Assembly: GCA_015179045.1 (NCBI GenBank)
Contig: WHUZ01000005.1
Coordinates: 1,426,001 to 1,490,000, forward strand
DNA from: Kalaharituber pfeilii
Lineage: Eukaryota; Ascomycota; Pezizomycetes; Pezizales; Pezizaceae
Direction of reading: 5' to 3'
DNA: 64,000 nucleotides
Below are positions 1-12,084 of this stretch, piece after piece (the stretch's first letter is position 1; each line of letters opens with the position of its first letter). Under the pieces are notes generated by a model, which searched no databases, was not told the origin of the DNA, and was given only the letters and a program-made list of their open reading frames with translations. Both the position numbers and the translations under genes were made by a program.

Positions 1-44
1 CAGGAGGCGACAAGAAGAAAGAGAAAAAGAAAGGGAAGAAATAG
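1..44 (+). CDS. C-terminal end of an unidentified lysine-rich protein (partial)
   Basis: Read from base 3, the sequence encodes Gly-Gly-Asp followed by a run of lysine and glutamate residues and a TAG stop at 42-44. A very basic, lysine-rich C-terminus is common in nucleolar and ribosome-associated proteins, but 13 codons are too few to name the family. The gene would lie almost wholly left of the window. The other two forward frames stay open past this point, so the assignment rests only on the lysine-rich tail followed by a stop. Confidence 0.35.
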   Translation, partial: GGDKKKEKKKGKK

Positions 45-339
45 GAAGGGTCTGGCCGCGGCGGCGGAGGCCAAGTACGTATTCTCCGAATGGCGATCTC
101 GCACAGTTTCATGTATTTTGTCTCCCCATCTCAGTAGTCAGTGACGGGCTCCGCATACTTTCTGCGCGGGTGGACCAGTCGCAGCACACGTGAGCGGCCG
201 CCGCGCCAAGCATGCCTCAACAAATCCCTATCGCATCCGCGCCTGAAGAGACATATATATTCGCCTGCTTGCGCCCATGTGAGGGCCGGAGCCCAGTCCT
301 TCAACGCCGGACCTCACTCTGCGCACAGTCCAGTCAGCC
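45..339. other. Intergenic region upstream of TSC13
   Basis: No open frame with recognisable protein similarity. It holds the presumed promoter and 5' leader of the TSC13 gene. No clear regulatory element was recognised. Confidence 0.5.
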
Positions 340-1385
340 ATGGCCGTAACTATTCAGCTGAAGTCTCGGGGTAATTCATGCTCAGCCCCGTCGTGAAGCC
401 GTCTAGATCGCTAATATTCTCCAGGACGCCCAATCAAGCGTCTGCCGTCGTCCGTCGACGTCAACCCCAACGCTCCCGTCTCGGAGCTTGCCAGCAAAAT
501 CTCCTCCGCAACAGGCCTCTCCGTCCACCGTCTCCGCCTAACCAAAGCCAGCGATGGCTCTGTCCTCACCAGTCTCAATCTCGAAAATCAAACCACCGTC
601 AACGTCAAGGACCTCGGTAACTTTGCCATTTTCTATTATTCCTCGAATTGAGCGGCCTCACTAACCTGTCCCCTTCCCCAGGCCCCCAGATCGGCTGGCG
701 TACCGTCTTCATCATCGAATATCTTGGTCCCCTCCTCATCCACCCCCTCTTCTTCATCCCAACCCTCCGCACCTACCTCTACCCGCACCTCCCTGCCTCC
801 ATCGCCACGGCCCCCCCGACTGCAACTCAGGCTCTCCTTCTCACTCTCACCGTCATCCACTTTGTCAAGCGTGAGCTTGAGACCATGTACGTGCACAAAT
901 TCTCCTCCGCCACCATGCCCTGGCGGAACCTCCCCAAGAACTCGACCCACTACTGGATCCTCAGCGGGGTGAATTTGGCATGGTTCTTGTACCACCCACT
1001 CAACACCGTTGAAGGGAAGTTCTCCTACTGGAATCCATCTGCCAAGGCCACATATATCCTCACAGCACTATGGGTGTTCGCGGAATTATCAAACTATTGG
1101 ACCCACCTCACGCTCTCCTCGCTCCGTCCTGCCGGCACCACCGAGAGGGGGATTCCAACGGGATACGGCTTTAATTGGGTCACATGCCCCAACTACTTCT
1201 TTGAGACCATGAGCTGGGTCTTTGTCTGGGGGCTCAGTGGATTCAACTGGGCTGCAGGACTGTTTACCTTGATCAGCGCTGGGCAAATGTATTTGTGGGC
1301 GCTGAAGAAGGAGAAGAAATACAGACAGGAGTTCCCAGATAAGTACAAGAAGAAGAGATTTGTGATGATTCCTTGGTTGCTGTAA
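340..1385 (+). CDS. TSC13: Very-long-chain enoyl-CoA reductase (Tsc13/TECR)
   Basis: Exons 340-370, 425-616 and 682-1385 join in phase to give 308 residues, close to the roughly 310 residues of yeast Tsc13. The enzyme catalyses the last, NADPH-dependent step of very-long-chain fatty acid elongation in the ER membrane, feeding sphingolipid synthesis. The first 75 residues look like the ubiquitin-like N-terminal domain of TECR proteins. Exon 3 opens with the family signature GPQIGWRTVFIIEYLGP and then runs through several hydrophobic segments of the steroid 5-alpha-reductase C-terminal domain, with the conserved NYFFE near residue 248. The C-terminus is basic (YKKKRF), as in ER membrane proteins. 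The start at 340 is the only in-frame ATG compatible with the spliced N-terminus. Both introns have GT-AG ends. Confidence 0.95.
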
Positions 1386-2335
1386 GGAGGCGTTATAGGG
1401 CAACGGGATTTTTGGAATAATGCTTGCAAGAAATATATAGTTGGCATTTATGTAGTGTGAAGTATCATTATGATCTTATGGGCTATAATTGTCACAAGTG
1501 CAGCAAATTATTCCTGTTTTGGAACCGAGAACAATGCTTCATGCTTATAAGGTTAGATTGCGCAAATCATTCTATGGCATGAGACTACCAGTATGGCGAT
1601 ATGATAGTCTCGTAACTAGGCGAAATGATGCACCAACCCAATATTTGATAGGCAAGGGCGCTTGCAAATTCGCAAGCGGCAATTCCTCCCTCCAATTTCA
1701 AACGTCAAATGTTAAGGGAGCATTGCAGAACATACATATACCCACCATGACATCTCTACTTCAATTGCAAGAACTATATTTTATGCTTAACTAGGATTAG
1801 ATATACATGTAAAATGGTTAAAGTGGGCTAAGCTGGCAACCTCTACATATAAAAACGTGCACTTCGCGCACTTCACTTCGGATTGAGAGATCAACACAAT
1901 ATCCAAAAATCAAGGAGACATCCAAGCGCTCTGCATTTCGTGCCCAGACTCTATCACGTACGCTCACCTTATTATTATTGTAGAGGGCGAACGAGAGCAG
2001 CATCAAATAGTTATCGGAGGTAAGTGTTCGTCTCGATAGCGAGATACAAGCGCTCCCTGTACTTTAGTTAAGCAAGTGCAGTCTAATTGCATGTAACCCA
2101 CGCAATATTATTAAATACAAATGGGTATCTTAGGTTTGCTCCTTCGTAAGCAAATCCTATCCAAGTTTCCTCCTCCTCTGGGCAGGAGATTACCTCCTAT
2201 GCTTTGCTATCGATTTATAAGTTATGCTACCCCGAAAGTCATAAGGACTTTTCACACCACTTTCTTCCCCATGACACGCCTCCTCAAAGTCAGGCCTTTT
2301 TTTTATATTTAAAAAAAAACTCACAAGCAGATTAT
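1386..2335. other. Intergenic region between TSC13 and RER2
   Basis: AT-rich sequence holding the convergent 3' ends of the flanking genes. Only short unrelated open frames (up to about 100 codons) are present, none with recognisable motifs. Confidence 0.5.
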
Positions 2336-3483
2336 TTACACGTCTCCTTTGCTTCTAACCTCATGTTCATCTCGCCTTCTACTCACTAGCTCATCTCTCA
2401 AGCCCTTTTCAATCTCTTTGTTTCTTTTCAAGCCCCAGTTCACCAAGATTGGTAAGAATGTCCAAACGTCAAAAGCCGGCCACAACGCATCAACAAATAC
2501 CAATTCTGTATCCTGATGACACTGCCACAGCATGAAATCACTCAATCTCTGGACGCCTGATGTCCTTATCAAGAGATCCAATGGAGGACATCCAACTGTA
2601 AACATATGCTGTTCAAGTGTTTGCTCAGTTATAGACTCAATGTCCGCGTAAGGTGGAGGGGGAGTTGATGGGTTTGCTGTCGCTGTTGCTGATGTATGTG
2701 TAGACGTTGAATTGTCAGAGAAATCGCTAAGAGATGGGGACGCTGGTGGGGAGACATGTGGAGCGGTCGTTGACAACATCACTATCTTTCGGATTGAGGT
2801 AGTTATCTCATCCCGTGACGTATAAGGAAAGCAGATATTCAAAATAGCTCTGATGGATCTCGATTAGCCAAACCAGAAATGTCAACATCCCCGCTGTATT
2901 ACATACTTATTGTTGTTTTTGGTCACTTCTACCGCCTTATTGATCGCCTCTAAGACGTCCGGATTGAGCATACTCGTTTGACCAAGTACCCTAACACATG
3001 CTCCATAACGGTCTAGCAAGTCTCCATGCTGACTGAGTTGACTTAATTTTATTTTCGCAATATCCATCAATGCATCAACCTCATATTTAGACCTCTTGAA
3101 ATTCTCGATTGAAAATGCATATACAGTCACTACCTTGACTCCGGATTTATAGCAAATCTCTAGAATCTAAAACATGAGGTTAGCTGGTGATACAGCCTCT
3201 GGCATACTACAATATGGGCGGATGTACATACCCTCGCCAGGGCCTCAAAGCCCAAATTGTGCCCTTCAGTAGTCTCAATATGGCTTTTTCGGGCATAGCG
3301 TCTGTTACCATCCATCACAAAAGCTATATGCTGCGGCACTGGCCCCTGCTTAATCGAGTTAATGAAGACTGATTGGATGAGGGAAGTAGCCCATTCCAGC
3401 GGCGGCGAAGAGAGTAACCATCGTCGGGTTTTAGATGAGTTGTGTGGCCCGGAAGGCATGATAGTAAATTTGGGGGGTAGCAC
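2336..3483 (-). CDS. RER2: Dehydrodolichyl diphosphate synthase (cis-prenyltransferase, Rer2/Srt1 type)
   Basis: Exons 3483-3232, 3166-2907 and 2849-2336 join in phase (341 residues). A second ATG at 3459 is an alternative start. The enzyme adds isopentenyl units to farnesyl diphosphate to make long-chain polyprenyl diphosphate for dolichol at the ER. Diagnostic motifs are HIAFVMDGNRRYARK near residue 55 (catalytic Asp and the diphosphate-binding loop), the TVYAFSIENFKR block, and DLLIRTSGVQRLSDFMLWQ near residue 260, followed by the FVDALWPAF block. Between the second and third conserved blocks there is a Ser/Thr/Pro-rich insert of roughly 45 residues, longer than in most relatives. The Nogo-B receptor-type partner subunit is not in this window. 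RER2 and SRT1 cannot be told apart from this sequence. Confidence 0.93.
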
Positions 3484-5471
3484 TTGAAAATATCGTTGCT
3501 GCGAGATTTGCTATGAGGTAATTGTCTCTGGTTTGTATTTGTCTGGACGAGTATTAAGATAAGGTTTAACTAAATCACTGCAGCTATCCCGTGGACAACG
3601 GGGAAATGGAGGATTTGGTAGAGCGGCTACTGTCTGGTTGGAGCTGCTGGAGGTTAAGAAGCACTTGACAGCCGATGTAGATAGCGATGCGCTCGAGCTC
3701 AACAGGTCGTTGCAACGGTGGTGAGAAGCAGGGACGTCATCTCCGAGGCCGTACTCTGCCTAGCGCTGTTTATCGCATACATGTCCATGGGTTCAGATAC
3801 TGGCGGTTGCAGGGGTTCAGATGTTCTGCCGGACTCAACAAACTTCCTCTCCTTGGCATCAAATAAAGGGTATCACGTGAGCAACAACTTTGTATCAATG
3901 CACATGTAATGCTCCATCCTGCAACCATAGGTGTCGTCTATAGCTAACTATTCTAATCTCCGTGAAAAAGTATACTTGGTTTGCGTGCAAAAGGCATTGC
4001 ATTATGGTTTCACCATTTGCATCATAAGCCCTCACAAGTGTCGATCAAGTATAAAACACTCGACTTATTTTCTATTTCCATGCTTGAGATTTGGCCAGTG
4101 GTTACCCATACTCTGCTACTCTTTATCCCTCTCAAAGGTAGATAAGAGTGGATTGCTATGCTTTATCTCTATGCTTTATCTGAAACTCACTTTCCGGTTC
4201 TGGTGGATCGACAAGCGTACAACATGAATACTGGAGTACAACAGCCAGGGATGCGCGGTCTATTTGAGGGACTGTATGTGATGTCCATGTCATCAGGCTT
4301 CATACTCAAGATAATCATCCTCTAAGTTCTTGTGATCTCCATCATATGCGTATTCTAACTATTCTGAATTCATCATAAATATGCAGTATAAACAGCGTAT
4401 TTGCGGCCAAGCGAGTTAGTACCACTCCCACATAAGTTCAGAGGCTACATGTTAGTTGCTAGATACAAAATCTGTCTGTGAGTTCTTGCAAGGTTAAGAC
4501 ACCCAGAAAGGCCCATTGTTACTGTTTTACAATACTTGAATGTAAAGGTATGGAATTGTAACTTAGGACAATCGCTAGGTACTTGATCTTTCGAAAGGCA
4601 GCTTCGCTGGAGATTCTTATAGTCAATCCGCTGTGTATCGCACTCACTATCGAATATCTATACTAACAACTATCTCCATATCTCCAGTCATGACTGTTCC
4701 TCCGTGAGAATGGTATGCAAGGCATGTATGTCATGAATGCAACAATATATAGCCAGATATGCAACCTCATGCGTCCCTGTGGATAGTCATCCATGTCCCA
4801 AACTCCGTTGCCCTATTGGGTTGATCAAGCCGAATCGTCACTAGTAGCTTGACGGGTCAATAGTCAGGTTGCATGGGTCAATATGGGTGAATATTACTGG
4901 ATATCCCCTTTACGGGAATAGTCGCCGATAGTTATGTTCTTGTGTTCAAAGATATCAATACTACCAGTATAACATTGCTCTATACGCACGCACGCACTGC
5001 TAGTACATCCAATTCTACCTCCCCCAGACCACCAGCTCCCACTTCATCTTCCTGAATGGAAAACTAGACCATGTCAAACTGCGCTCAAGTACATAACTAT
5101 TTGTACGAGTACTTAAGGACCCCTGGGAGAAAGTTAGTATTGAGGAGAACTTAGCAACTAAAAACATACCATTGCTTAAGGCTTATGAGGATGATTAGTT
5201 TATGATGGCTGTTTGCTTGGCTAATTGCTATTGTTACTAGTACTCATGCTGTTTTGACTTTATTCCTGTTACATCAACACTGGTTATATTAATATATTAA
5301 CGCGGTAAGAAAAAAGATATGGAAAACTGGCAATCCTGCTACAAGTCTACACAGGTAACTCTAGTAGTAATAGGAGGATCATATGAATGAACGTTACTCT
5401 TGTCTCTCACGTTCTTGTGGAGAAGGAAGGAAGAGCCGCATCTCCTACCGCAACTAGCCATAACTTTACCA
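3484..5471. other. Gene-poor stretch
   Basis: About 2 kb without a supportable gene. Open frames are short and show no recognisable domain. No terminal inverted repeats or long simple repeats were seen. It separates the conserved RER2 gene from the decayed NLR. Confidence 0.45.
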
Positions 5472-8400
5472 TCACAAATTGCATTTATGAGAAATAGCGT
5501 TATACCTTTCATTTAGTAGCTTTACGGATACAATGGCCTCATTTCCTAACTCAACTGCCCACGACAACGGCGTCCGGCCGTCATTGTCTTTTGAGCCAGC
5601 TTCCATATCCTTGAGCTCGATAAGCAGCCTCACAATGGCTTCATGTCCACGTTCAGCTGCCCATGACAATGGTGTCATACCATTCTTATTGTCCTTTGGG
5701 TTGACCGCTACATCTTTGCGCATAATAAGCAGCCGCACAATTGCCTCATGTCCACGTTCAGCTGCCCATGACAATGGCGTCATACCATTGTTGTTGTTTT
5801 TGAGTTGACATCCACATCTTCGCGCTCGCACAATAGTCTCATGTCCACATCTATGTAGCTGCCCATGACAATGGCGTCATACCATTCTTATTGTCCTTTG
5901 GGTTAATGTCCACATCCTTGCACTTAATAAGCAACCGCACAATGCCCTTATGTCCACGTTCAGCTGCCCATGACAGTGGTGCTCGACCATAAAATTTGTC
6001 CTGTGAGTTGACATCCACATCCGCTCTGTCAACAAGAAGTTGCACAATGGCCTCATGTCCGTATTCAGCTGCCCATGACAATGGCGTCCGGCCACCATTA
6101 TCCTTTGAGTCAGCATCCACGTCTTCGTGCTCGAAAAATAGCCGTACAATGGCACTGTGTCCATATTTAGCTGCCCATGACAATGACGTCCGGCCATATA
6201 ATTGGTCCTTTGAGTTGACATCCACATCATCTCTGTCAACAAGAAGGCGCACGATGGCATCATTTCCTTTGGCAGCTGCCCTTGACAATGGCGTCATACC
6301 ATTCTTATTGTCCTTGGAGTTGACATCCACATCCTTGCGCCCAACGAGCAGTGCTACAACGACCTCATGCCCTTCCATAGCTGCCCATACCAGCGGCGTG
6401 TGGCCATCTTCATCTCTTAAATTCCAATCATCAGGTCCGTTTACCAAACAGGTCACGTATAGCTCCAATCCGAAACAAGCGGCCGCGTGTATTCCCCTGA
6501 ATCGCCTTGAAACGTTATCAATCCATGGATATTTATGCTGTAAATATTTATAATGCAATGTTTGTAAAGCACAATGGGGTTCCCCGCTCCCGTGTACGGT
6601 GAGTCGTAGTGACGTTTGTAAAGCACAATGGGGCTCTCCGCTCCCCTGCACGGTGTGCCGGAGTAATTTCAAGGCAAGGTCTCTAGCAGAATCGCTGTGT
6701 TGCTGTCGTGCATAGTGACCCCAATGACATGCTGCATATTCGAAGAACGCAAAGGACTGTAAACTTCCGTGAGATTGTTCCTCAAAGTTAAGGTATGTCA
6801 AACAGGTCTCTGCCACAGTCCTGTATCCGCTAGGGAACTATGTACTGGCATATTGCTTGAAATATTCCTTCATTGAATAATGCACGAACCGAACTGTCCC
6901 TGTCTCCTCATCTAAAATGACCAGTGTAGGAATCACGTTGTACTCTCGCTGTAGGGATTATTATGGTCTAAGCCCGAAACGGCCCCTTTATGGATAGAGG
7001 AGAAACAAGGGTCCCAAAACGGCCGGTTTATGGTAAAAGGAGCAGGATATAAGGGACGAATTTCCTATGTGTTTATTGTTTTCGCCAGAGCAGAGCTAGA
7101 AATCGTGTACTTAGCAAGCTTTCATATACGCTGAATTTTACCTGTTGATTTATCACGCAGACGCAACCATTCCTCCACACATAGCCTCGTAATTCTTAAA
7201 ACCAGCCCAAGGCAGCATTCTAGGAGTGCTTTCTTCGAAGGAATATTCTCTCCATCCAATGTGGTATGACCTGGCTCTACTGCAAGTGCATGTCTGAGCT
7301 CTTCTAACTTTAGTGGTCGGTAGGCAAGATGCATCCACATTAGCACTCGCATGCCCAGTTCAGCATTCGGTCGCAACTTGATTCTATCAATCATGCGGGC
7401 AAGAGCCTCAGGAAGGCCTTCTGGCAACTCTTGTAGTGCCTTCCTCCTTCTGATTATTGTCTGCTCGTCAAGTATCATGCTAATATGTAATGCAGGGAGC
7501 CCCTGGGATTTTTCTATAATTGTGCTTAAAATCTCATCTTTCAGTCGTTGATTCATGGCTGTATCCTGTGCATTGCATGATCAATGTATGCTTTAATATC
7601 ACTTGGATCAGCTTTAATGTCAATTCGGTTTTGCGGCTGGTTATCAAGGCATAGATATGTGTCGGCGGCCAGCTGTATATGAGGTCTCCCAGTGAGGAAT
7701 ATGCGAGTAGTAATGAATTTACTGCGAAGCACTTCAAGGAAGCCTTTCTAAATTTTGGGCTCTTGCTCATCTTGAGCATCTATGCAGATAAAGCCACGGT
7801 CAAACTGGGGTAAGTGATCTCAAGCATGTTGCAGATATCCTTAATCTCAATTCTCCTGCCCTGATATTGGATCGATTCCAGTATGCTCATCACTGCATCC
7901 GGTACTTTTGATAAGGCAGTTAAGAACTGAGGCTGCCCAGAATATTAACTACTGTTTGGCTCTCTTGGTCTCGATAGTCGCAGTAAATATAAGCAATTCC
8001 TACAGTATCTCGTCGAGGAAATTGGGATATAAAATCATCAATCACAATAGAACTACATAGGTACCAAGCAGAATTAGTGTTGTGTCCTAAACCTAAATTA
8101 TAGCGTGAATTGCAAACATACCTTATCACTGTTTTCGCACCATAACAACACAGAATACGATCGTTTGCATCCTGTGTGGTGCTGTTACGCCACTGACGAA
8201 AACGGTTATGTTGCAGTAGCCAAGTGCCTGTGCCATCAGTCGACTGGACCGTACATCTTGATGTCGCTTCGCGGACTCTAGTAGGGATAGGTTCTGTAGC
8301 AATTCTCCACTCCTCCGAAGTTCAATCATGTTAGCGATCTCGTTTAGCTTGTTTAATGGCGCCACTTTTGATTCAATATGATTGAAAAGATTTTGTAGCT

Positions 8401-8494
8401 GCTCAAGCTTTCCAGACTGCTCCATGATGCTTTTCATAGTAGCCATATCCGCACACTCTCGAACAAATTTTTCCTTTTCAGGGATATCGTCCAT
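5472..8494 (-). pseudogene. Decayed NACHT-ankyrin NLR-like (STAND) gene
   Basis: Read from right to left, fragments of one STAND protein appear in order. 8494-8126 is a helical N-terminal segment. At 8180-7920 is a degenerate nucleotide-binding region: after a probable intron the text reads GAKTVIR then SIVIDDF, with part of the usual GxxGxGKT loop missing. IAYIYCDYRDQ follows. Around 7780 lies the Walker B-like FICIDAQDE. 7556-7122 carries the post-NACHT block with WMHLAYRPLKLEELRHAL. 6816-5472 carries at least eight ankyrin repeats built on GxTPLSWAAExGHEAIVRLL. In-frame stops near 7756, between 7560 and 7534, and near 6840, plus a frame break at 5831-5851 inside the repeats, interrupt the reading frame. 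Intact relatives act as fungal NLRs in non-self recognition and regulated cell death. This copy is probably inactive. Some gaps could be unrecognised introns. Confidence 0.8.
6545..6670. repeat. Tandem duplication of about 57 bp inside the NLR relic
   Basis: Two adjacent copies of a unit containing TTTGTAAAGCACAATGGGG followed by CCGCTCCC and ACGGTG lie between the NACHT-distal region and the ankyrin repeats. On the minus strand both encode the same peptide core, GSGEPHCALQT. The copies differ by a few substitutions, so the duplication is not brand new. Confidence 0.75.
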
Positions 8495-9211
8495 GAATGG
8501 CTGAAACTCAATCGCAAAAGGTCTAAACTACAGATGGAACTGCGGATGCCAGCAATATCGGTGCGGATGCTGGGGATATCGGTGCGGCTGCAGGTACGGT
8601 CGGAGTTGCAGCTCCGGCGCTTGGGCGGCCTCTAGGGGGTGTAGATACTGCAGCTGGGGCGGTAGGTGAAGCCGCCCTTGGGGTAGAAGAGGTCGAGCTT
8701 TTGTGACGCCACCAAAAAGAGGGCCTTGCGCTCGCCGCCAGCTGATTGTTCGAGGGGCCGGGAGGCAGAGCCTGTTACTCCGTGGAGCCCGATTTCTCGA
8801 CCGAAATGACTGGCTGAGTATCGTGCTCTTGGATTGTCCCAAGTACCTACCTCATTACCCTCAACCTGTGCATGGCGCAGAAGACTGAAACGTGAAGAGC
8901 AGATACTAAGCCTTATGTAGCTGCTGGAGCCTGTGTGCATAAATTGACTTAGCTGATTGCATAGCCTTCCGCAGGTCACGCCCTCAGCTGTGTCCCGGTC
9001 GGTGCCAAGAGTGTAAGTACCCCTCCCGGGGCGCGTAAATCGTGTTCGACGCGTTTCCCCGCAGAGAATTAATATTTTCATTGTTGTGCACCCTCGACTG
9101 GTCAGAAAGGGCTTGGTGTATGTAGCAATTGGTCTCCCTCGCTCACCATATCCTATCGCGAGTACACTACACGCACGACACGACACGACACCACGGACCC
9201 GGAACACACAA
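8495..9211. other. Region between the NLR relic and POL12
   Basis: On the minus strand, 8530-8720 can be read as an Ala/Pro/Ser-rich low-complexity peptide. This might be an N-terminal exon of the NLR relic or part of another decayed gene, but no family is recognisable. The right end holds the presumed POL12 promoter and a short GACAC-type repeat near 9170-9195. Confidence 0.35.
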
Positions 9212-11512
9212 ATGGCGACAGTGCCCGCAGACGAGAATGACCCTGTGGTCGCCGATCTCACTACCCACTTCGGCCCCTCACGTCCGAGACAGCCTCAGAG
9301 CTGTGCTCAATGCTTCGCCTCTACAACATCAATCCCGAAGAGCTCTTCTTTAAATGGGAGAGCTACTGCATGCGGCTCGGCTTCGACGGTGATGTCAAGG
9401 TCAATGCCGACATTGCCAGAGACTTTAAGAAGGATACTGGTCAGGCGCTGGAGGCAGAGGTGAAGGCGAAGGGTGGAGTCAAGCGGGCGCCGGCGGGGCC
9501 CACAGGGCGAACATTGAAGGCGGGGGCGGGGGCGGCGGCGGCGGCCGGGGTGGAGGTCGCACTGGGATTGTATGCCTTTCGAGTATTTGCAGCAAGTGTT
9601 GGAAATGGAGAAGAAAAAAAGCATCTGGGGGAAAGGCTTCAGAAGCAGAGTGCTAATCAAATCTTGAAAACAATTGCAGATACAACACGCCTCGGAAGAA
9701 TGCTGGTGTGAAGCGGAAATACGACCGGTCACCCTACGAGACTCCCAGCTCAAAATCGGCAAAGACACAACATTTAAAAGTTGCGCCCTCTTCGCCACTG
9801 CATGTTGGGGTACCACTGAAGGAACTATCATTAACTGAATCCTCACAGTGAGTCCTCGCATCCCTCTGTCCCTTCCCTCCGTCATATCTGGCTCAATGCT
9901 GACCCATTGCCCGTTCGCTCAGGATAACTCCCTTCAGCAAGCGCCCTCAACCCGGCACCATCCGCGAGACCCTTAACCCTCAAATCCCCAGACCTACTCT
10001 TCCTCTTTCTCCCCCTACAACCTGGGGCTCCCGAGTGACCCTCAACGCAATCCATGACCTCAAAGAATTCAAATACCGCACTATGCACCAGAAACTATAC
10101 GAAGCGTCCGAAATGCTGGATCAGAAAATCGAGGCTGTTGTCTCGCAAATCCAGGAGCGGTACGGCGTCACTTCAGACGAGCTTACAGACCCTAGCGCTA
10201 CAAAGCCTGCAGAGATTATTGCAGTGGGAAGGATTGTGTCAGATTCGATTGTGGATGGTACACTGAACACAGCGTCGATGTTGCTGGAGAGTTGTAGGCG
10301 GATTGGCGCTGGGTCTAGAGTGCCGTTAAAATTGGACAAGTTGGAGAAGGTAGAGGGTAGGGTGGGGCCGGCGTCGTTCTTCCCTGGGCAGATTGTTGCG
10401 TTGAGGGGGGTGAATCCTAACGGGGAATTTTTCTCTGTGAAGGAAATTCTGGAGATCCCGAGATCCCCATGGCCGGCGACGCCAAGAGAGGATCTGATCA
10501 CCTATGGAGAACGGCTTGAGGCGGGTGGGCTTAGCATCATGATGGCTGCGGGACCGTACACCACCCACGATAACCTCGACTACGAGCCCCTCGAGGAGCT
10601 ATGTCGGCGGGCAGCCGAGACTCGGCCCGACGTACTGATGCTAATGGGCCCGTTCATAGACATTGACCATCCTTTGGTTGCCATGGGCGACTTTGAGCTA
10701 GAAGGGGAAGGTCCCGACGGTGAGGGCGGGACGCTTGAGGACCTATTCAGGGAGAGGATAAGTCGGAAGATTGATATGGTAGACTCCGTGGGGACGATGG
10801 TAATTCTGATTCCAAACACGAGAGACGCGGTGGTGAAACATTCTGCGTTTCCGCAAGAGGCGATGAAGAGAAAGGTGTTAGAATTACCGGAGGTATATAC
10901 GCTTACCAAATCTCAATGAAATCCAAATTTCAAATAGTGCTATGTTCAGTGTCAGAGTAATGCTAATTTTGGACATCCACAGAATGTCAGATGCCTCCCG
11001 AACCCGTCCATCTTCTCCCTCAACGAAGTCGTCTTCGGCGCCACAACTGTCGACGTCCTTTTCGACATGTGCCGGTCCCAAATCTCTTACTTCCCCCCTC
11101 CACCCCCAAAGACTCCGTCCTCCCCACAACCCGCGCAATCCAGCACATCCTCACTCAGCGCTCCTTCTACCCCATCTTCCCCCCACCGCCTGCGCCGGCA
11201 AACGGGGTTGCAGGGCCACCATTAGACTTACCGCACTTGCCGCTCGCGAATTTTGCTAAGGTGCGTCCGGACGTGCTGATACTGCCGAGCCAGCAGGAGG
11301 TGTTTGCGAGGACGGTGGAGGGGGTAGTGGTGGTGAATCCTGGGATGGCGAGTGAAAAGAGGGCGAGCGGGACGTTTGCGGAGATGGTAATTGGGAAAAG
11401 GGAAATTGGAGGGGGAGAACATGGAGACGGGGAAGAGGAGGCGGAGGGGACCGGGGGAGTCATGTTGCATAAAGTGTGGGAGAGGGTGAGGGTGGATGTG
11501 TTGAGAGTGTAG
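9212..11512 (+). CDS. POL12: DNA polymerase alpha subunit B (Pol12), with two apparent 1-nt frame breaks
   Basis: Proposed exons are 9212-9569, 9680-9847, 9923-10892 and 10983-11512. The protein is the non-catalytic B subunit of the polymerase alpha-primase complex, needed to start replication and for telomere maintenance. The N-terminal helical domain is seen around LRLYNINPEELFFKWESY. The Ser/Pro-rich linker includes KYDRSPYETPSSK. The OB and calcineurin-like phosphoesterase domains run from FKYRTMHQKL through ASFFPGQIVALRGVNPNG, MMAAGPYTTHDNL and VLMLMGPFIDIDHP to VRPDVLILPSQ. Two positions break the frame: a C run at about 9267-9271 and the C-rich tract 11088-11106. In both, one added C would restore continuity of conserved sequence. 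POL12 is essential in yeasts, so assembly errors at homopolymers are more likely than real loss, but a decayed second copy cannot be excluded. Confidence 0.85.
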
Positions 11513-12024
11513 GGTATCCGGTAAGGGCGAGGAGAGTTGAGGGAAAACCTGCGGACTAGGCAATGTCAATAATGAGCGTTAGACTCAGGGATACCATAGG
11601 TTTTTTTATGTTTTAATATATGTTTGTGACGATTTTGTTTATACATTTTGTTTATACATTTTCTTTATTCCTTATTTTTTTTTTAGTTTTTTATTTCATT
11701 TCCCTCTATTTGATATCCCGACCTCCTACATACGGTATTTTCTCCAAGTCACAGTATATTATACCAAAAAAACCAAAAAACAAATTGACGCACAACTGCA
11801 TAACCTAGTAATACTTCCGAGGTATTAAAAAAAAAATTACTCAATGGAGTATCTTGACAGTAGTGCCTCTTTATGAGTACAAGAAGATCAAAAAAAATTA
11901 TAGACATGTAAATTCTACCTAAAAAGTCACCCCAGTTTTTTTCGTGTGTCGCGCATACAGAAATTATTATTATTTTCCCCCCTTATACTCAGATATGGCA
12001 AAAAGCTCATATGTCATCAAATAC

Positions 12025-12084
<60 letters not shown>

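Noticed and set aside
8632..9261. 209-codon open frame on the minus strand opposite the POL12 start
   Set aside because: The peptide is Arg/Cys-rich with no domain. It overlaps POL12 exon 1, which has strong family similarity.
9307..9885. 192-codon minus-strand frame inside POL12
   Set aside because: Shadow of the conserved POL12 exons; composition is biased and no motif is present.
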